From: DATJPD01 sp036394195
Lineage (GTDB): Bacteria > Pseudomonadota > Alphaproteobacteria > CACIAM-22H2
Length of the DNA stretch: 64,000 nt
Assembly: GCA_036394195.1 (NCBI GenBank)
Contig: DASWFO010000060.1
Location: forward strand, 1-64,000
Reading direction: 5' to 3'
How positions within the stretch are numbered: position 1 is the stretch's first letter; every line of letters starts with the position of its first letter. Under the pieces are notes generated by a model. The model did not search any database, was not told the origin of the DNA, and saw only the letters and a program-made list of their open reading frames with translations. Of this stretch, positions 18,337-26,719 are shown piece after piece. The position numbers and the translations under genes were made by a program.

Positions 18337-19308
18337 TCAGTAGGCGAGCATCTGCCTGAGCTTCGGCCCGACCTCGGGCGCCACCTTGGTCACCGAGGCC
18401 CAGCCCACGTCTTGCGCCTTCTGCAGGAACGCATCCGACGCCGCCTTATCGAAGACGATCGGCTGGATGCCGGCCTGTTTCTGCTTGTCGAGCTCCTGCT
18501 GGATCAGGGGCACGTTCTCGGCGTCGAGCCCTTCGAGCCACAGGGCGTTGTCGTTGAGCAGCTTGCGTTGCGCGTCGTTGAGCGACTTCCACGCGTCGAG
18601 GTTCACCAGCACGTCGACGTCGACGTTGTAGAACCCGGGGTCGAGGCGATACTTCGTCACGGTCTGCCAGCCGAGATCGAAGATCCCGAGCACCGGCCAC
18701 CCGTAGCCGTCGACGACGCCGCGCTCCAGGGCGGTATAGACCTCGCCTGGGGCCGTGGTGATGGTGACGCCGCCCAGCGCCTCGACCAGGTCCTTGTACA
18801 CCGGCGTCACCCGGATCTTGAGCCCGGTGAAATCGACCTTGTCGATCTTCTTGTTGAGATAGATGTGAAACGGCACGTTGTAGAATTGCCGCGCCAGGTA
18901 CCAGCTGTTCAGCTTCTGGTTATGCAGCTGGTTCACGTAAGCCCAACCGCCGCTCTTGCGCAGCTCGTCCTGCGAGTGCGTGGACAGCTTGAGGCCGTCC
19001 GCCTCCGGCATGAGGTTGGTGTAAAAGGCGCCGGTCACGTTCGCCAAGTCGATGACCCGGGTGCGCACCGCGTTGCCGACCTCGAACGGGGGCACCGCCC
19101 GCGGGCCGCCGATATAATTGATCTGCAGCACGCCCTTGCCCTCGGCGTTCACCTTGGCGACGAAGCGCTCGAAGTTCTTCGAGAACTGCGTGCCTTCGGC
19201 GAAGGCCGAGACGGCGCGCAGGGTGGTCTCCTGTGCGTTGGCAAGAGAGACGCAAAAGGAAAGTGCAATCGCGGCGAGCGCGATACGGACGATGGACTGC
19301 CGGTGCAT
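18337..19308 (-). CDS. TRAP transporter solute-binding protein (DctP family)
   Basis: A 323-aa periplasmic protein with a Sec signal peptide (hydrophobic run to about residue 24, likely cut after NAQ). DctP-fold features include LKIRVTPVYKDLVEALGG, followed by APGEVYTALERGVVDGYGWP, the segment that in the family carries the arginine contacting the carboxylate. The ligand is therefore probably an organic acid, identity unknown. The ATG is preceded by AAGGGGG. First gene of the dctP-dctQ-dctM operon on the minus strand; an AT-rich stretch and a palindrome lie just upstream. Confidence 0.94.
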   Translation of the reverse strand: MHRQSIVRIALAAIALSFCVSLANAQETTLRAVSAFAEGTQFSKNFERFVAKVNAEGKGVLQINYIGGPRAVPPFEVGNAVRTRVIDLANVTGAFYTNLMPEADGLKLSTHSQDELRKSGGWAYVNQLHNQKLNSWYLARQFYNVPFHIYLNKKIDKVDFTGLKIRVTPVYKDLVEALGGVTITTAPGEVYTALERGVVDGYGWPVLGIFDLGWQTVTKYRLDPGFYNVDVDVLVNLDAWKSLNDAQRKLLNDNALWLEGLDAENVPLIQQELDKQKQAGIQPIVFDKAASDAFLQKAQDVGWASVTKVAPEVGPKLRQMLAY

Positions 19309-19342
19309 GAATGCCCCCTTGGATATTTTAAATATAAAATAA

Positions 19343-19359
19343 TTCCCTGGCCCAGGGAA
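19343..19359. promoter_or_regulatory. 17-bp palindrome upstream of second TRAP operon
   Basis: ttccctgg-c-ccagggaa is a perfect palindrome with a one-base centre, 35-51 bases before the dctP start. On the minus strand it is followed by an A/T-only stretch, so it could be a weak terminator for the DsrE-like gene upstream or an operator overlapping the dctP promoter. The tiny loop makes the operator reading somewhat more likely. Confidence 0.45.
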
Positions 19360-19380
19360 GCAATCCGCAAAGCGCGGCCA

Positions 19381-19836
19381 TCAGGGCTTGATGTAGCTCC
19401 AGCCCTGCTCCTGCCGCTCCATCAGATGCACCACCCCGGCCGGGACCACCTGGACATCAGGCAGCAGCGGGATATCGTGACCCTCGCGCTTCTTCATGCC
19501 GGCCATCGTGTTGGCGCACGCGGCGAAGGCGATGTTCGGCATGCTCTGCATGAACGACTTGATGCGGTCCTTCACCGGCGAGGTGTCGGCGCGCAGCATG
19601 TGCAGCCCGGGCCCATAGGTGACGATCTCGATCTCCACCTCTTCGCCCTTCTGCGCGTAGAGCTCGGTGATGTTGCTGGCGTTGTTCAACGCCATGTTCA
19701 TCCGGTCCGCGTCGTTGTCGTCGATGTGCAACGCGACCCGGTGCTTTTTCTCCGGCGCCGCCGCAGCCGGGCGGGCCGCCATCAGCGACGCTCCAATGGC
19801 CGCCGCCGCGGCCAGTGCTTGCCGGCGATCTATCAT
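19381..19836 (-). CDS. DsrE/DsrF-like exported protein
   Basis: A 151-aa protein whose mature part has the DsrE-like alpha/beta layout: HRVALHIDDNDADRMNMALNNASN, EVEIEIVTYGPGLHML, then a cysteine in FAACANTMAGMK and a C-terminal PAGVVHLMERQEQGW. The N-terminus has a twin-arginine-like signal (DRRQALAAAAAIGASLM). The single cysteine stands where DsrE-like sulphur carriers often have theirs. Exported members of the family are usually of unknown function. It lies upstream of the TRAP operon on the same strand with a 72-base gap that includes a palindrome. Confidence 0.82.
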   Translation of the reverse strand: MIDRRQALAAAAAIGASLMAARPAAAAPEKKHRVALHIDDNDADRMNMALNNASNITELYAQKGEEVEIEIVTYGPGLHMLRADTSPVKDRIKSFMQSMPNIAFAACANTMAGMKKREGHDIPLLPDVQVVPAGVVHLMERQEQGWSYIKP

Positions 19837-19998
19837 GTCGGTCTCCCTCGGAAATCAGCGCATTTTCATGCGAGAAACGCGCGTCGATCGCAACTGACTT
19901 TAGTGGCGCAGGGCCGAGATGCAATAGAATCCCGACTCGACAGCACAGCTTGCCGGGGGTCCGGTTTGGCGCGACGACAGGCACAGCAGCGGGACCAA

Positions 19999-20721
19999 AT
20001 GGGGCGTCGGGAGTGGGCGGGCCGTCCGCCCGAGACGAGCCTGTATGCGCCGGTGAAGGCGTTTCTCGAGGGCCAGGGCTACGTCGTCAAGGGCGAGATC
20101 GGGCGCTGCGACGTCATGGCGATGCGGGGCGCCGAGCCGCCGGTGATCGTCGAGCTCAAGACGGCCCTCACCCTCGAGCTGCTGCTGCAGGGCATCGATC
20201 GCCTGAACCTCAGCGATGCCGTCTATCTCGCCGTGCCCGCGCCGCGCGGAAGCTCTCCGCTGTTCGACGGCCGTTTTCGCAAGCTCTTGCGCCGCGTCGG
20301 CCTCGGCCTCCTCGTGGTCCACGCGAGCGCCAAGGTCGAGGCGATCCTCGATCCGCGGCCGTACCGGCCGCGTCTCAACAAGCGCCGCACCTCACGGCTC
20401 CTCGGCGAGTTCCAGCGCCGGACCGGCGACCCGAACCAGGGCGGCAGCACGCACCGGGTGAAACTCGTCACCGCCTATCGGCAGGAGGCGCTTCGCGTGG
20501 CCAGCGTCCTGGACGCCCGCGGTCCGCAGAAGCCGGCGGCGTTGCGCATCGAGGCGGAAGCGCCGAACGCGGGCAGGATCCTCATGGACGACGTCTATGG
20601 CTGGTTCGAGCGGGTGCAACGCGGCGTCTATACGCTGACGCCGGCCGGCCGCGCCGGGCTGCAGGCGTTCGACGGCCGGTTTGTCGCGCCGAAATCCCTC
20701 GCCGCACCGCAGGCCGCTTAG
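19999..20721 (+). CDS. DUF2161 family PD-(D/E)xK-fold protein
   Basis: A 240-aa protein. The first 100 residues match the DUF2161 pattern: ETSLYAPVKAFLEGQGY, GRCDVMAM with the acidic residue, PPVIVELKTA giving the ExK of the PD-(D/E)xK nuclease fold, and LLQGIDRLN. The C-terminal third, DVYGWFERVQRGVYTLTPAG, looks like a winged-helix segment. The biochemical role of the family is not known to me. The start is chosen at ATG 19999, just before the conserved domain; the frame is open far upstream across the DsrE-like and TRAP genes but only by chance. Its 3' end overlaps the next, convergent gene by 4 bases. Confidence 0.85.
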   Translation: MGRREWAGRPPETSLYAPVKAFLEGQGYVVKGEIGRCDVMAMRGAEPPVIVELKTALTLELLLQGIDRLNLSDAVYLAVPAPRGSSPLFDGRFRKLLRRVGLGLLVVHASAKVEAILDPRPYRPRLNKRRTSRLLGEFQRRTGDPNQGGSTHRVKLVTAYRQEALRVASVLDARGPQKPAALRIEAEAPNAGRILMDDVYGWFERVQRGVYTLTPAGRAGLQAFDGRFVAPKSLAAPQAA

Positions 20722-21056
20722 CGGAAAACCTCCAGCCGGAGCGGCAACGCGGCCCCCAGCCACGCGGCATGCGCCGAGTGGTCCGTATAGTCGTCGCCGG
20801 TCTCCGGATGGAGGAGAATGATCAACCCGTTGCGGTTCAGCATCAGCCACGGCACGAGTGAATCGAACAGCGCGTGCGGGAATGCGATCTGGTACATGGA
20901 CTGCGGATGCGGGCCGACGAGCTCGTCATGCCAGCGCCCCAGCTTCGCTTCCGGGAAGGCCGCCGCGACCCGCTCGCGCAAGCGGGCGGCGCGATCGCGG
21001 CTCGTCGCCGGATCGTAGTAGACATGCACGTGATAGAGCGCGGGTGCGTCGGTCAT
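20718..21056 (-). CDS. DOPA 4,5-dioxygenase family protein
   Basis: A 112-aa protein matching the small bacterial DOPA-dioxygenase family: YHVHVYYDP near the N-terminus, LVGPHPQSMYQIAF, LIILLHPETGDDYTDHS. The histidines in HVHVYY, GPHPQS and LLHPETG are the likely iron ligands. Plant and fungal relatives open the catechol ring in betalain synthesis; for bacterial members the true substrate is usually not known. Start ATG at 21056 is preceded by GGGAG. Convergent with the DUF2161 gene and divergent from the binding-protein gene. Confidence 0.88.
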   Translation of the reverse strand: MTDAPALYHVHVYYDPATSRDRAARLRERVAAAFPEAKLGRWHDELVGPHPQSMYQIAFPHALFDSLVPWLMLNRNGLIILLHPETGDDYTDHSAHAAWLGAALPLRLEVFR

Positions 21057-21147
21057 CGAAAGCTCCCGCCCGAGTGTAGAACATTTCTCCTGGCGCATTC
21101 GCGGAAATTCAACCGTACAATCAGGGATCCCGTCGGCACGGATTGTC

Positions 21148-22113
21148 ATGCGTTACGTGATTTGCGCCTGCCTGGGCATCGTGATCGGACTGTGCGGCGC
21201 GCTGCCTTCCGCCCGTGCGGCTTCGCTCGTCCCGCTGCCGCCCGATCACGACGCCGATATGCGATGGTTCGGCGCCGATGGAGACCGGTTGGAGGGCCTC
21301 GCCGCCTTTCAGCGCATGCCGAAGGCCGACCTCACGCTGTGGCTGGCGGGGAACCAGTTCTTCGCCATGGAGCGCGTGATCGGCGACTTCCAAATCGCCC
21401 ATCGCGGCATATCGGTGGGCCTGATCACGTTGCCGCCGGGGCTTCTTCTCGAGGCGATCAAAGCCGGCGGGTGGACCTATGACGGGCACAGCCTGACGGT
21501 GCGCCCGGACGTCTACGGCACGGTCAGTCTCGATCACCTGCGCGCGAGCGGACTGGTCGACGCTTATGTGCTGTACATGCACAACGCGCTGCAGCTCATG
21601 GTCGCACCGGGCAATCCCAAGCAGATCCACGATCTCCGCGACCTGGCCCGCCCCGATCTGCGGCTGACGCTGCCCAATCCGGTGAACGAGGGCATCATGA
21701 TCGCCTACGCCAAGCCCATCCTGCAGCAGCTCAACCTGTGGGATGGGCTCTCGGGCGGGAAGGAATGCGCCGGCTGCGATCCGACGTCCCGCGTTCACTT
21801 CTCGATCGTGCATCACCGCGAGATTCCCGACCGGATCGTCGCCGGACAAACGGACGCCGGCATCGTGTGGCAGACCGAGACAGAAGCAGCACTGGCGCGC
21901 GGCGCCCAGGTCGCCGGCGTGGCGCTGCCGCGAGAGCAAAGTGCCATCGACAGCGTGAGCTATTTCGCCGGCACGCTGCGGGGCTCGCCGCATCCGGACG
22001 CAGCGCGGATGTATATCGATTTCATTGCGTCGCCGGCCGGCCAGGCGGCCTACGGCGAGTTCGGGTTCCTGCCGGCAACAGAGACGGAGCGGCGGGCCGC
22101 CCCGCTGAACTAG
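21148..22113 (+). CDS. Orphan periplasmic solute-binding protein (type 2 PBP fold)
   Basis: A 321-aa protein with a Sec signal peptide (residues 1-24, ending SARAA). The mature part looks like a type 2 periplasmic binding protein of the molybdate/iron-type extracellular family: MVAPGNPKQIHDLRDLARP, RLTLPNPVNEGIMI, AGQTDAGIVWQTETEAA, and a final helix region YIDFIASPAGQAAYGEFGF. A pair of cysteines (KECAGCDP) may form a disulphide. No permease or ATPase gene is nearby, so either its transporter is encoded elsewhere or it has another role. The 3' end overlaps kdsA by 4 bases. Confidence 0.85.
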   Translation: MRYVICACLGIVIGLCGALPSARAASLVPLPPDHDADMRWFGADGDRLEGLAAFQRMPKADLTLWLAGNQFFAMERVIGDFQIAHRGISVGLITLPPGLLLEAIKAGGWTYDGHSLTVRPDVYGTVSLDHLRASGLVDAYVLYMHNALQLMVAPGNPKQIHDLRDLARPDLRLTLPNPVNEGIMIAYAKPILQQLNLWDGLSGGKECAGCDPTSRVHFSIVHHREIPDRIVAGQTDAGIVWQTETEAALARGAQVAGVALPREQSAIDSVSYFAGTLRGSPHPDAARMYIDFIASPAGQAAYGEFGFLPATETERRAAPLN

Positions 22114-22955
22114 GTGATGGCGACCGGCTTTGCCTTGGCGATCCGGTCGAACTCCTGCAGCGTGGCGAGCAGCGCCGGCATGGCTTTCAGGGGCACCATG
22201 TTGGGCCCGTCCGACGGCGCCGTGTCCGGATCCTGGTGGGTCTCCATGAACACCGCCGCGACGCCGATGGCCACCGCCGCCCGCGCCAGCACCGGCACGA
22301 ACTCACGCTGGCCGCCACTGGTCGTCCCCTGCCCACCCGGCTGCTGGACCGAGTGCGTGGCGTCGAACACGACCGGATAGCCGGTCTCGGCGAGGATCGG
22401 CAGGGCCCGCATGTCCGAGACCAGCGTGTTGTAGCCGAAAGAGACGCCGCGCTCGCAGAGCAGCACCTTGTCGTTGCCGGTCGAGGCGATCTTGGCGGCG
22501 ACGTTCTTCATGTCCCAGGGGGCCAGGAACTGCCCCTTCTTGACGTTGATCGCGCGGCCGGTCTGGCCGGCGGCGAGCAGCAGGTCGGTCTGCCGGCACA
22601 GGAAGGCGGGGATCTGCAGCACGTCGACCGCCTCGGCGACCGGCGCACATTGCTCGGCCGCGTGGACGTCCGTCAGCACCGGGCAGCCCCATTTTTCGCG
22701 CACCTCGGCCAGGATCGGCAGGCTCTTCTCCAGGCCGAGCCCGCGCGCCGTGTCCACGGAGGTCCGGTTCGCCTTGTCGAAGCTCGTCTTGTAGATGAGG
22801 CTCATCCCGAGCTTGCCGCACAGCTCGACCAGCGCGTGGCTCATCTCCATGGCGTGCGCCCGCGATTCCAGCGCGCACGGCCCCGCGATCAGCGCCATCG
22901 GGCGGTCATTGCCGAGCGTCAGGTTGCCGATATGGACGTGGCGGGGCTTGTTCAT
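22110..22955 (-). CDS. kdsA: 3-deoxy-8-phosphooctulonate synthase
   Basis: A 281-aa cytoplasmic enzyme that condenses phosphoenolpyruvate with arabinose 5-phosphate to Kdo-8-phosphate for lipopolysaccharide. Diagnostic stretches: LIAGPCALESRAHAM, YKTSFDKANRTS, PVLTDVHAAEQCAPVAE, LQIPAFLCRQTDLL and KKGQFLAPWDM. The Cys in HAAEQC and the order of active-site residues fit a normal enzyme. Its start overlaps the stop of the 63-aa gene (ATGA). It belongs to the pyrG - 63-aa gene - kdsA group; eno, which normally follows, is displaced by about 17.6 kb. Confidence 0.97.
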   Translation of the reverse strand: MNKPRHVHIGNLTLGNDRPMALIAGPCALESRAHAMEMSHALVELCGKLGMSLIYKTSFDKANRTSVDTARGLGLEKSLPILAEVREKWGCPVLTDVHAAEQCAPVAEAVDVLQIPAFLCRQTDLLLAAGQTGRAINVKKGQFLAPWDMKNVAAKIASTGNDKVLLCERGVSFGYNTLVSDMRALPILAETGYPVVFDATHSVQQPGGQGTTSGGQREFVPVLARAAVAIGVAAVFMETHQDPDTAPSDGPNMVPLKAMPALLATLQEFDRIAKAKPVAIT

Positions 22956-23143
22956 ACGCTATCTGTATCACCGACGGACACATCGATCATCCGGTCGATC
23001 CGCGCCGCAACCTGCTCAGCCGTTAACGTGCCGTCAAGGTCCGCTTCAGCCTCGGCTTCCTTCAACGTTGCCTCAAAGTGTCGCCTCCGGGTGTCGGCCA
23101 TCCGCCGCGGCGGGACCGAGCGAACGTGAACATTTTTCCCCAT
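22952..23143 (-). CDS. Small protein between pyrG and kdsA
   Basis: A 63-aa basic-then-acidic protein (begins MGKNVHVRSV) with no known domain that I recognise. It starts 4 bases after pyrG stops and overlaps the kdsA start by ATGA, which argues that it is a real, coupled gene. The middle is charged and helical (RRRHFEATLKEAEAEADL) and the end has TAEQVAARIDRMI; the overall shape resembles a small DNA-binding or antitoxin-like helix bundle, but this is only an impression. A second start at MADTRRRHF is possible. Confidence 0.6.
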   Translation of the reverse strand: MGKNVHVRSVPPRRMADTRRRHFEATLKEAEAEADLDGTLTAEQVAARIDRMIDVSVGDTDSV

Positions 23144-23147
23144 AGCG

Positions 23148-24782
23148 TTAGACCAGCCGGCTCTGGTCGACCGCGGCTTTGACGAACGAGGTGAAGAGCG
23201 GGTGCGGCTGGAAGGGCTTGGAGCGCAGTTCGGGGTGGAACTGCACGCCGACGAACCAGGGGTGGCTCGGGATCTCGACGATCTCCGGCAATTGCCCGTC
23301 GGGGGACATGCCGGAAAACAGAAGGCCCGCCTTTTCGAGCGGGTCCTTGTAATTGATGTTCACTTCGTAGCGGTGGCGGTGCCGCTCGCGGATGTCGGTC
23401 GCGCCGTAGATCTGCGCGACCCGGCTCCCGGGCCCAAGCACGGCGTCGTACCCTCCGAGGCGCATCGTCCCGCCGAGATTGTCGCCGAGCCGGCGCTTCT
23501 CCAGCGCGTTGCCGCGTACCCATTCGGTGAGCAGCCCGACCACCGGATCCGGCGTCGGGCCGAACTCGGTGGTGCTCGCCTTGTTGATTCCACAGAGATT
23601 GCGCGCCGCCTCGATGCACGCCATCTGCATGCCGAAGCAGATGCCGAAATAGGGCACCTTGCGCTCGCGCGCGTAGCGCACGGCGCGGATCTTGCCCTCC
23701 GAGCCGCGCTCCCCGAAGCCGCCGGGCACCAGGATCGCGTGCGCGCCGTCCAGCGCATCGAAGCTGTCGGCGCCGTTCTCGAAGATCTCGGATTCGAGCC
23801 AGTTGAGCTTCACCCGGACGTTGTTGGCGATGCCGCCATGGGTCAGCGCCTCGGCCAGCGACTTATAGGCGTCGAGCAGGTTGGTGTACTTGCCGACGAT
23901 CGCGATCTGCACCTCGCCTTCCGGCTGCAGGATGCATTGGACAATCTTCTTCCAGCCTTCGAGGTCCGGCGGGCGCTTGGCCGCGTCGATGCCGAAATGG
24001 CGGAGCACCTCGCGGTCGAAGCCCTCCTCGTGGTAGCGCAGCGGCACTTCATAGATCGTGCTGGCATCCAGGGCCGAAATCACCGCCTCTTCGCGGATGT
24101 TGCAGAACAGGGCGATCTTCTTGCGCGAGCCCGTCGGGATCTCGCGGTCGCAGCGGCAGAGCAGGATGTCGGGCTGGATGCCGACGCTCTGCAGCTCCTT
24201 GACCGAATGCTGCGTCGGCTTTGTCTTGAGCTCGCCGGCGGAGGGAATCCACGGCACCAGGGTCAGATGGACGAACAGCGTCTTGTCGCGCCCGAGCTCG
24301 TTGCCGAGCTGGCGGATCGCCTCGAGGAACGGCAGGCTTTCGATGTCGCCGACCGTGCCGCCGATCTCGCACAGGACGAAATCGGCGTCGTCGCAATCGG
24401 CGAGAATGAAGTCCTTGATCGCGTCGGTGACGTGGGGGATGACCTGGACGGTGGCGCCCAGATAGTCGCCGCGCCGCTCCTTGGCGATGACGCTCGAATA
24501 GATGCGGCCGGTCGTGATGTTATCGGACTGGCGCGAGCCGACGCCGGTGAAGCGCTCGTAATGGCCGAGGTCGAGGTCGGTTTCCGCGCCGTCGTCGGTG
24601 ACGTAGACCTCGCCGTGCTGATACGGGCTCATCGTGCCCGGATCGACGTTGAGGTACGGGTCGAGCTTGCGGCAGCGGACCTTGAAACCGCGCGCCTGGA
24701 GCAGCGCGCCGAGTGCCGCCGATGCCAAGCCTTTGCCGAGAGAGGAGACCACGCCGCCGGTGATGAAGATGAACCGCGTCAT
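23148..24782 (-). CDS. pyrG: CTP synthase
   Basis: A 544-aa two-domain enzyme that aminates UTP to CTP. The N-terminal synthetase domain begins TRFIFITGGVVSSLGKG with the nucleotide loop and continues through YQHGEVYVTDDGAETDLDLG. The C-terminal glutamine amidotransferase domain has the nucleophile Cys in YFGICFGMQMA and the late His-Pro-Glu in VQFHPELRS. Full normal length. It is followed closely by the 63-aa gene and kdsA on the same strand; secG and tpiA lie upstream in the same orientation, separated by a plus-strand receiver gene. Confidence 0.98.
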   Translation of the reverse strand: MTRFIFITGGVVSSLGKGLASAALGALLQARGFKVRCRKLDPYLNVDPGTMSPYQHGEVYVTDDGAETDLDLGHYERFTGVGSRQSDNITTGRIYSSVIAKERRGDYLGATVQVIPHVTDAIKDFILADCDDADFVLCEIGGTVGDIESLPFLEAIRQLGNELGRDKTLFVHLTLVPWIPSAGELKTKPTQHSVKELQSVGIQPDILLCRCDREIPTGSRKKIALFCNIREEAVISALDASTIYEVPLRYHEEGFDREVLRHFGIDAAKRPPDLEGWKKIVQCILQPEGEVQIAIVGKYTNLLDAYKSLAEALTHGGIANNVRVKLNWLESEIFENGADSFDALDGAHAILVPGGFGERGSEGKIRAVRYARERKVPYFGICFGMQMACIEAARNLCGINKASTTEFGPTPDPVVGLLTEWVRGNALEKRRLGDNLGGTMRLGGYDAVLGPGSRVAQIYGATDIRERHRHRYEVNINYKDPLEKAGLLFSGMSPDGQLPEIVEIPSHPWFVGVQFHPELRSKPFQPHPLFTSFVKAAVDQSRLV

Positions 24783-24974
24783 GGACCTTGAACATAATGC
24801 GACAACGCGCCCTCGCCCACCCTTTTGAACAGGGTCCGAGACAAAAATTTTATTGACGGTTCAATGGCGACTCGGCCCGCCCTTACCGCGGGGGCTCAGA
24901 CGAAACCCCACTCCTTACGGCCGCTTTAAGCATTACTGCATGGCTTCTTAAGCTTTTCCGCCTAGAACCGGCGG

Positions 24975-25349
24975 GTGAGCAAGATCCTGATCATCGACGA
25001 TGATCCCCTCATTTGCGAGGTCCTTCGCCGGGCCGCGGAAGACGCCGGCCATACCGTCGCCACCGCCAGGAACGGCCGCCTCGGTCTTGAGAACGCAATC
25101 GCGTTTCGACCCGACGTGGTGGTGACCGACATCTACATGCCCGAGAAAGAGGGCCTGGAGACCATCGTCGATTTGCGCAAGCTGAGCCCGGACCTGCCGA
25201 TCATCGCTATGTCCGGTGCGGCCGCGATGGGCACGAGCAACGTGCTCGAGCTGGCGAAAAAGCTCGGCGCCAGCCAGGCGTTCACCAAGCCGCTGCCGCT
25301 CAGCGACCTCATGGGCGCGATCAGCGCCCTCTGCACACTGACGACCTAA
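24975..25349 (+). CDS. Single-domain response regulator (CheY-like)
   Basis: A 124-aa stand-alone receiver. The acidic pocket is IIDDD (residues 7-10), the phosphoacceptor is Asp52 in VVVTDIYMP, the switch Ser/Thr lies in IIAMSGAA, and the conserved Lys is in AFTKPLP. There is no output domain, so it must act through a partner protein. It starts with GTG and has only a weak ribosome-binding site. It is the only plus-strand gene between pyrG and secG and has no kinase next to it. Confidence 0.93.
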   Translation: MSKILIIDDDPLICEVLRRAAEDAGHTVATARNGRLGLENAIAFRPDVVVTDIYMPEKEGLETIVDLRKLSPDLPIIAMSGAAAMGTSNVLELAKKLGASQAFTKPLPLSDLMGAISALCTLTT

Positions 25350-25366
25350 GGCTGCTGCCGGTTCCG

Positions 25367-25747
25367 CTAACGGGCGACGGGAGGTGCCGGACTGGCGGGC
25401 GTCTCCGGCGACGGCTGCGCGGGTGCCGATCCGGGCGCTGCCGGACTGGGACCCTGGCTCGGCGCCGGAACCGTCGGGCCTGACGGCGCGTCGAGGATCG
25501 AGCGTCGCTGCGGCTCGCCGGGGCGGGAGGCCAGGAAGGCCAGCAGCAAGCTCATGGCCATGAAGGCCGCCGCGAGCACCGCGGTCGTGCGCGTCAGCAG
25601 GTTGGCGGTACCGCGTGCGGTCATGAATCCGCCCATGCCGCCACTGCCGCCGATCCCCAGCCCGCCGCCTTCGCTTCGCTGCAGCAGGACGACGACGATC
25701 AAGGAGATCGCGATCAGGATATGGACGACGAGCAGAACGGTAATCAT
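25367..25747 (-). CDS. secG: Preprotein translocase subunit SecG
   Basis: A 126-aa inner-membrane protein with two membrane segments (about residues 3-23 and 53-75) joined by a Gly-rich loop, and the family motif LLQRSEGGGLGIGG. The C-terminal 45 residues are a Pro/Ala/Ser-rich tail common in alphaproteobacterial SecG. It assists SecYE during protein export. It lies between tpiA (100 bases upstream) and pyrG, the order usual in this class. Confidence 0.95.
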   Translation of the reverse strand: MITVLLVVHILIAISLIVVVLLQRSEGGGLGIGGSGGMGGFMTARGTANLLTRTTAVLAAAFMAMSLLLAFLASRPGEPQRRSILDAPSGPTVPAPSQGPSPAAPGSAPAQPSPETPASPAPPVAR

Positions 25748-25847
25748 GTCGGTACGGACCGAGGACAGGGCCGGGGCGGGTGGGAAAGCGGGACTCTTAA
25801 CGGCTTCCGCGGATTAAATCCAGGGACGTTTACGCCGGACCGAGCCC

Positions 25848-26609
25848 CTATCGGCGCCCCGCCGCGGCCGCGATCGCCATGAAATCGCCGGCCTTGAGAC
25901 TGGAGCCCCCGACCAGCGCGCCGTTCACATTGGGCACCGCCAACAGTTCGCGCGCGTTCGACGGCTTTACCGAACCCCCATAAAGGAGACGAACCCCGCT
26001 CGCATCCGCCGCACGTCCGGCGAGCTCGCGGCGGATCAGCGCATGGACCTCGGCGACTTGGTCGGGGGTCGGCGTGCGGCCGGACCCGATTGCCCAGACC
26101 GGCTCATAGGCCACGACGAGGTTCTCCGGAGTCGAGCGCTCGGGGACAGAGTCGCGGATCTGCGCGGCCACGATCGCCGCCGTGTGGCCGGCTTCGCGCT
26201 CGGCCCAGGTCTCGCCGACACAGACGATCGGGGTGAGCCGGGCGCGCTGCGCCGCCATGGCCTTGGCGCAGACCATGGCGCTGGTTTCGCCGTGGTCGGC
26301 GCGCCGCTCGGAATGGCCGACGATCACGTAGTGGCAGCCCAGATCGGCCAGCATCGGCGCCGAAATGTCCCCGGTATGCGCACCGGCCTCCTCGGCATGA
26401 CAATCCTGTCCGCCCAGCCGCACGGGCGAATCCGCAAGCGCCTCGGCGATGAGACCGATCAACGTCGCCGGGGGGCAGACCAGAAGCTCGGGCGCGGCGG
26501 CGCCGAGCTCGCCGGCGCGACGGGCGATCTCGTCGGCCAAGGCCCAGCCATCCGACGACAGGCCGTTCATCTTCCAATTGCCGGCAATGAGAGGTCTAGG
26601 CGGCGCCAT
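25848..26609 (-). CDS. tpiA: Triose-phosphate isomerase
   Basis: A 253-aa TIM-barrel enzyme interconverting dihydroxyacetone phosphate and glyceraldehyde 3-phosphate. Active-site residues are visible: Lys in AGNWKMNG, His in VGHSERR, and Glu in the signature VAYEPVWAIGSG; the phosphate-binding end is LLYGGSVKP. First gene of the tpiA-secG-pyrG-kdsA run on the minus strand. Confidence 0.98.
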   Translation of the reverse strand: MAPPRPLIAGNWKMNGLSSDGWALADEIARRAGELGAAAPELLVCPPATLIGLIAEALADSPVRLGGQDCHAEEAGAHTGDISAPMLADLGCHYVIVGHSERRADHGETSAMVCAKAMAAQRARLTPIVCVGETWAEREAGHTAAIVAAQIRDSVPERSTPENLVVAYEPVWAIGSGRTPTPDQVAEVHALIRRELAGRAADASGVRLLYGGSVKPSNARELLAVPNVNGALVGGSSLKAGDFMAIAAAAGRR

Positions 26610-26660
26610 AGGCGTCGTTTAGCACGGGTCGCCAAACCTCGCCTGGGAGAAAAAATGGGC

Positions 26661-26695
26661 TGGAAAGAAAAACGGGGCCGCGCCGGGCCCCGTTT
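26661..26695 (-). terminator. Rho-independent terminator after the YjfB-like gene
   Basis: aaacggggc (26670-26678) and gccccgttt (26687-26695) form a 9-bp GC-rich stem. Read on the minus strand the stem is followed directly by TTTTTCTTT, the U-run of an intrinsic terminator. It lies 25 bases beyond the stop of the small minus-strand gene and upstream of tpiA, separating the two transcripts. Confidence 0.8.
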
Positions 26696-26719
26696 CGCTC
26701 CCTTTATCCGCGCGCGACT

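Noticed and set aside
18412..20721. A 769-codon plus-strand open frame covering the TRAP binding-protein and DsrE-like genes
   Set aside because: Only its last 240 codons match a known family (DUF2161); the upstream part is Arg/Ala/Val-rich shadow of the minus-strand genes with no start signal.
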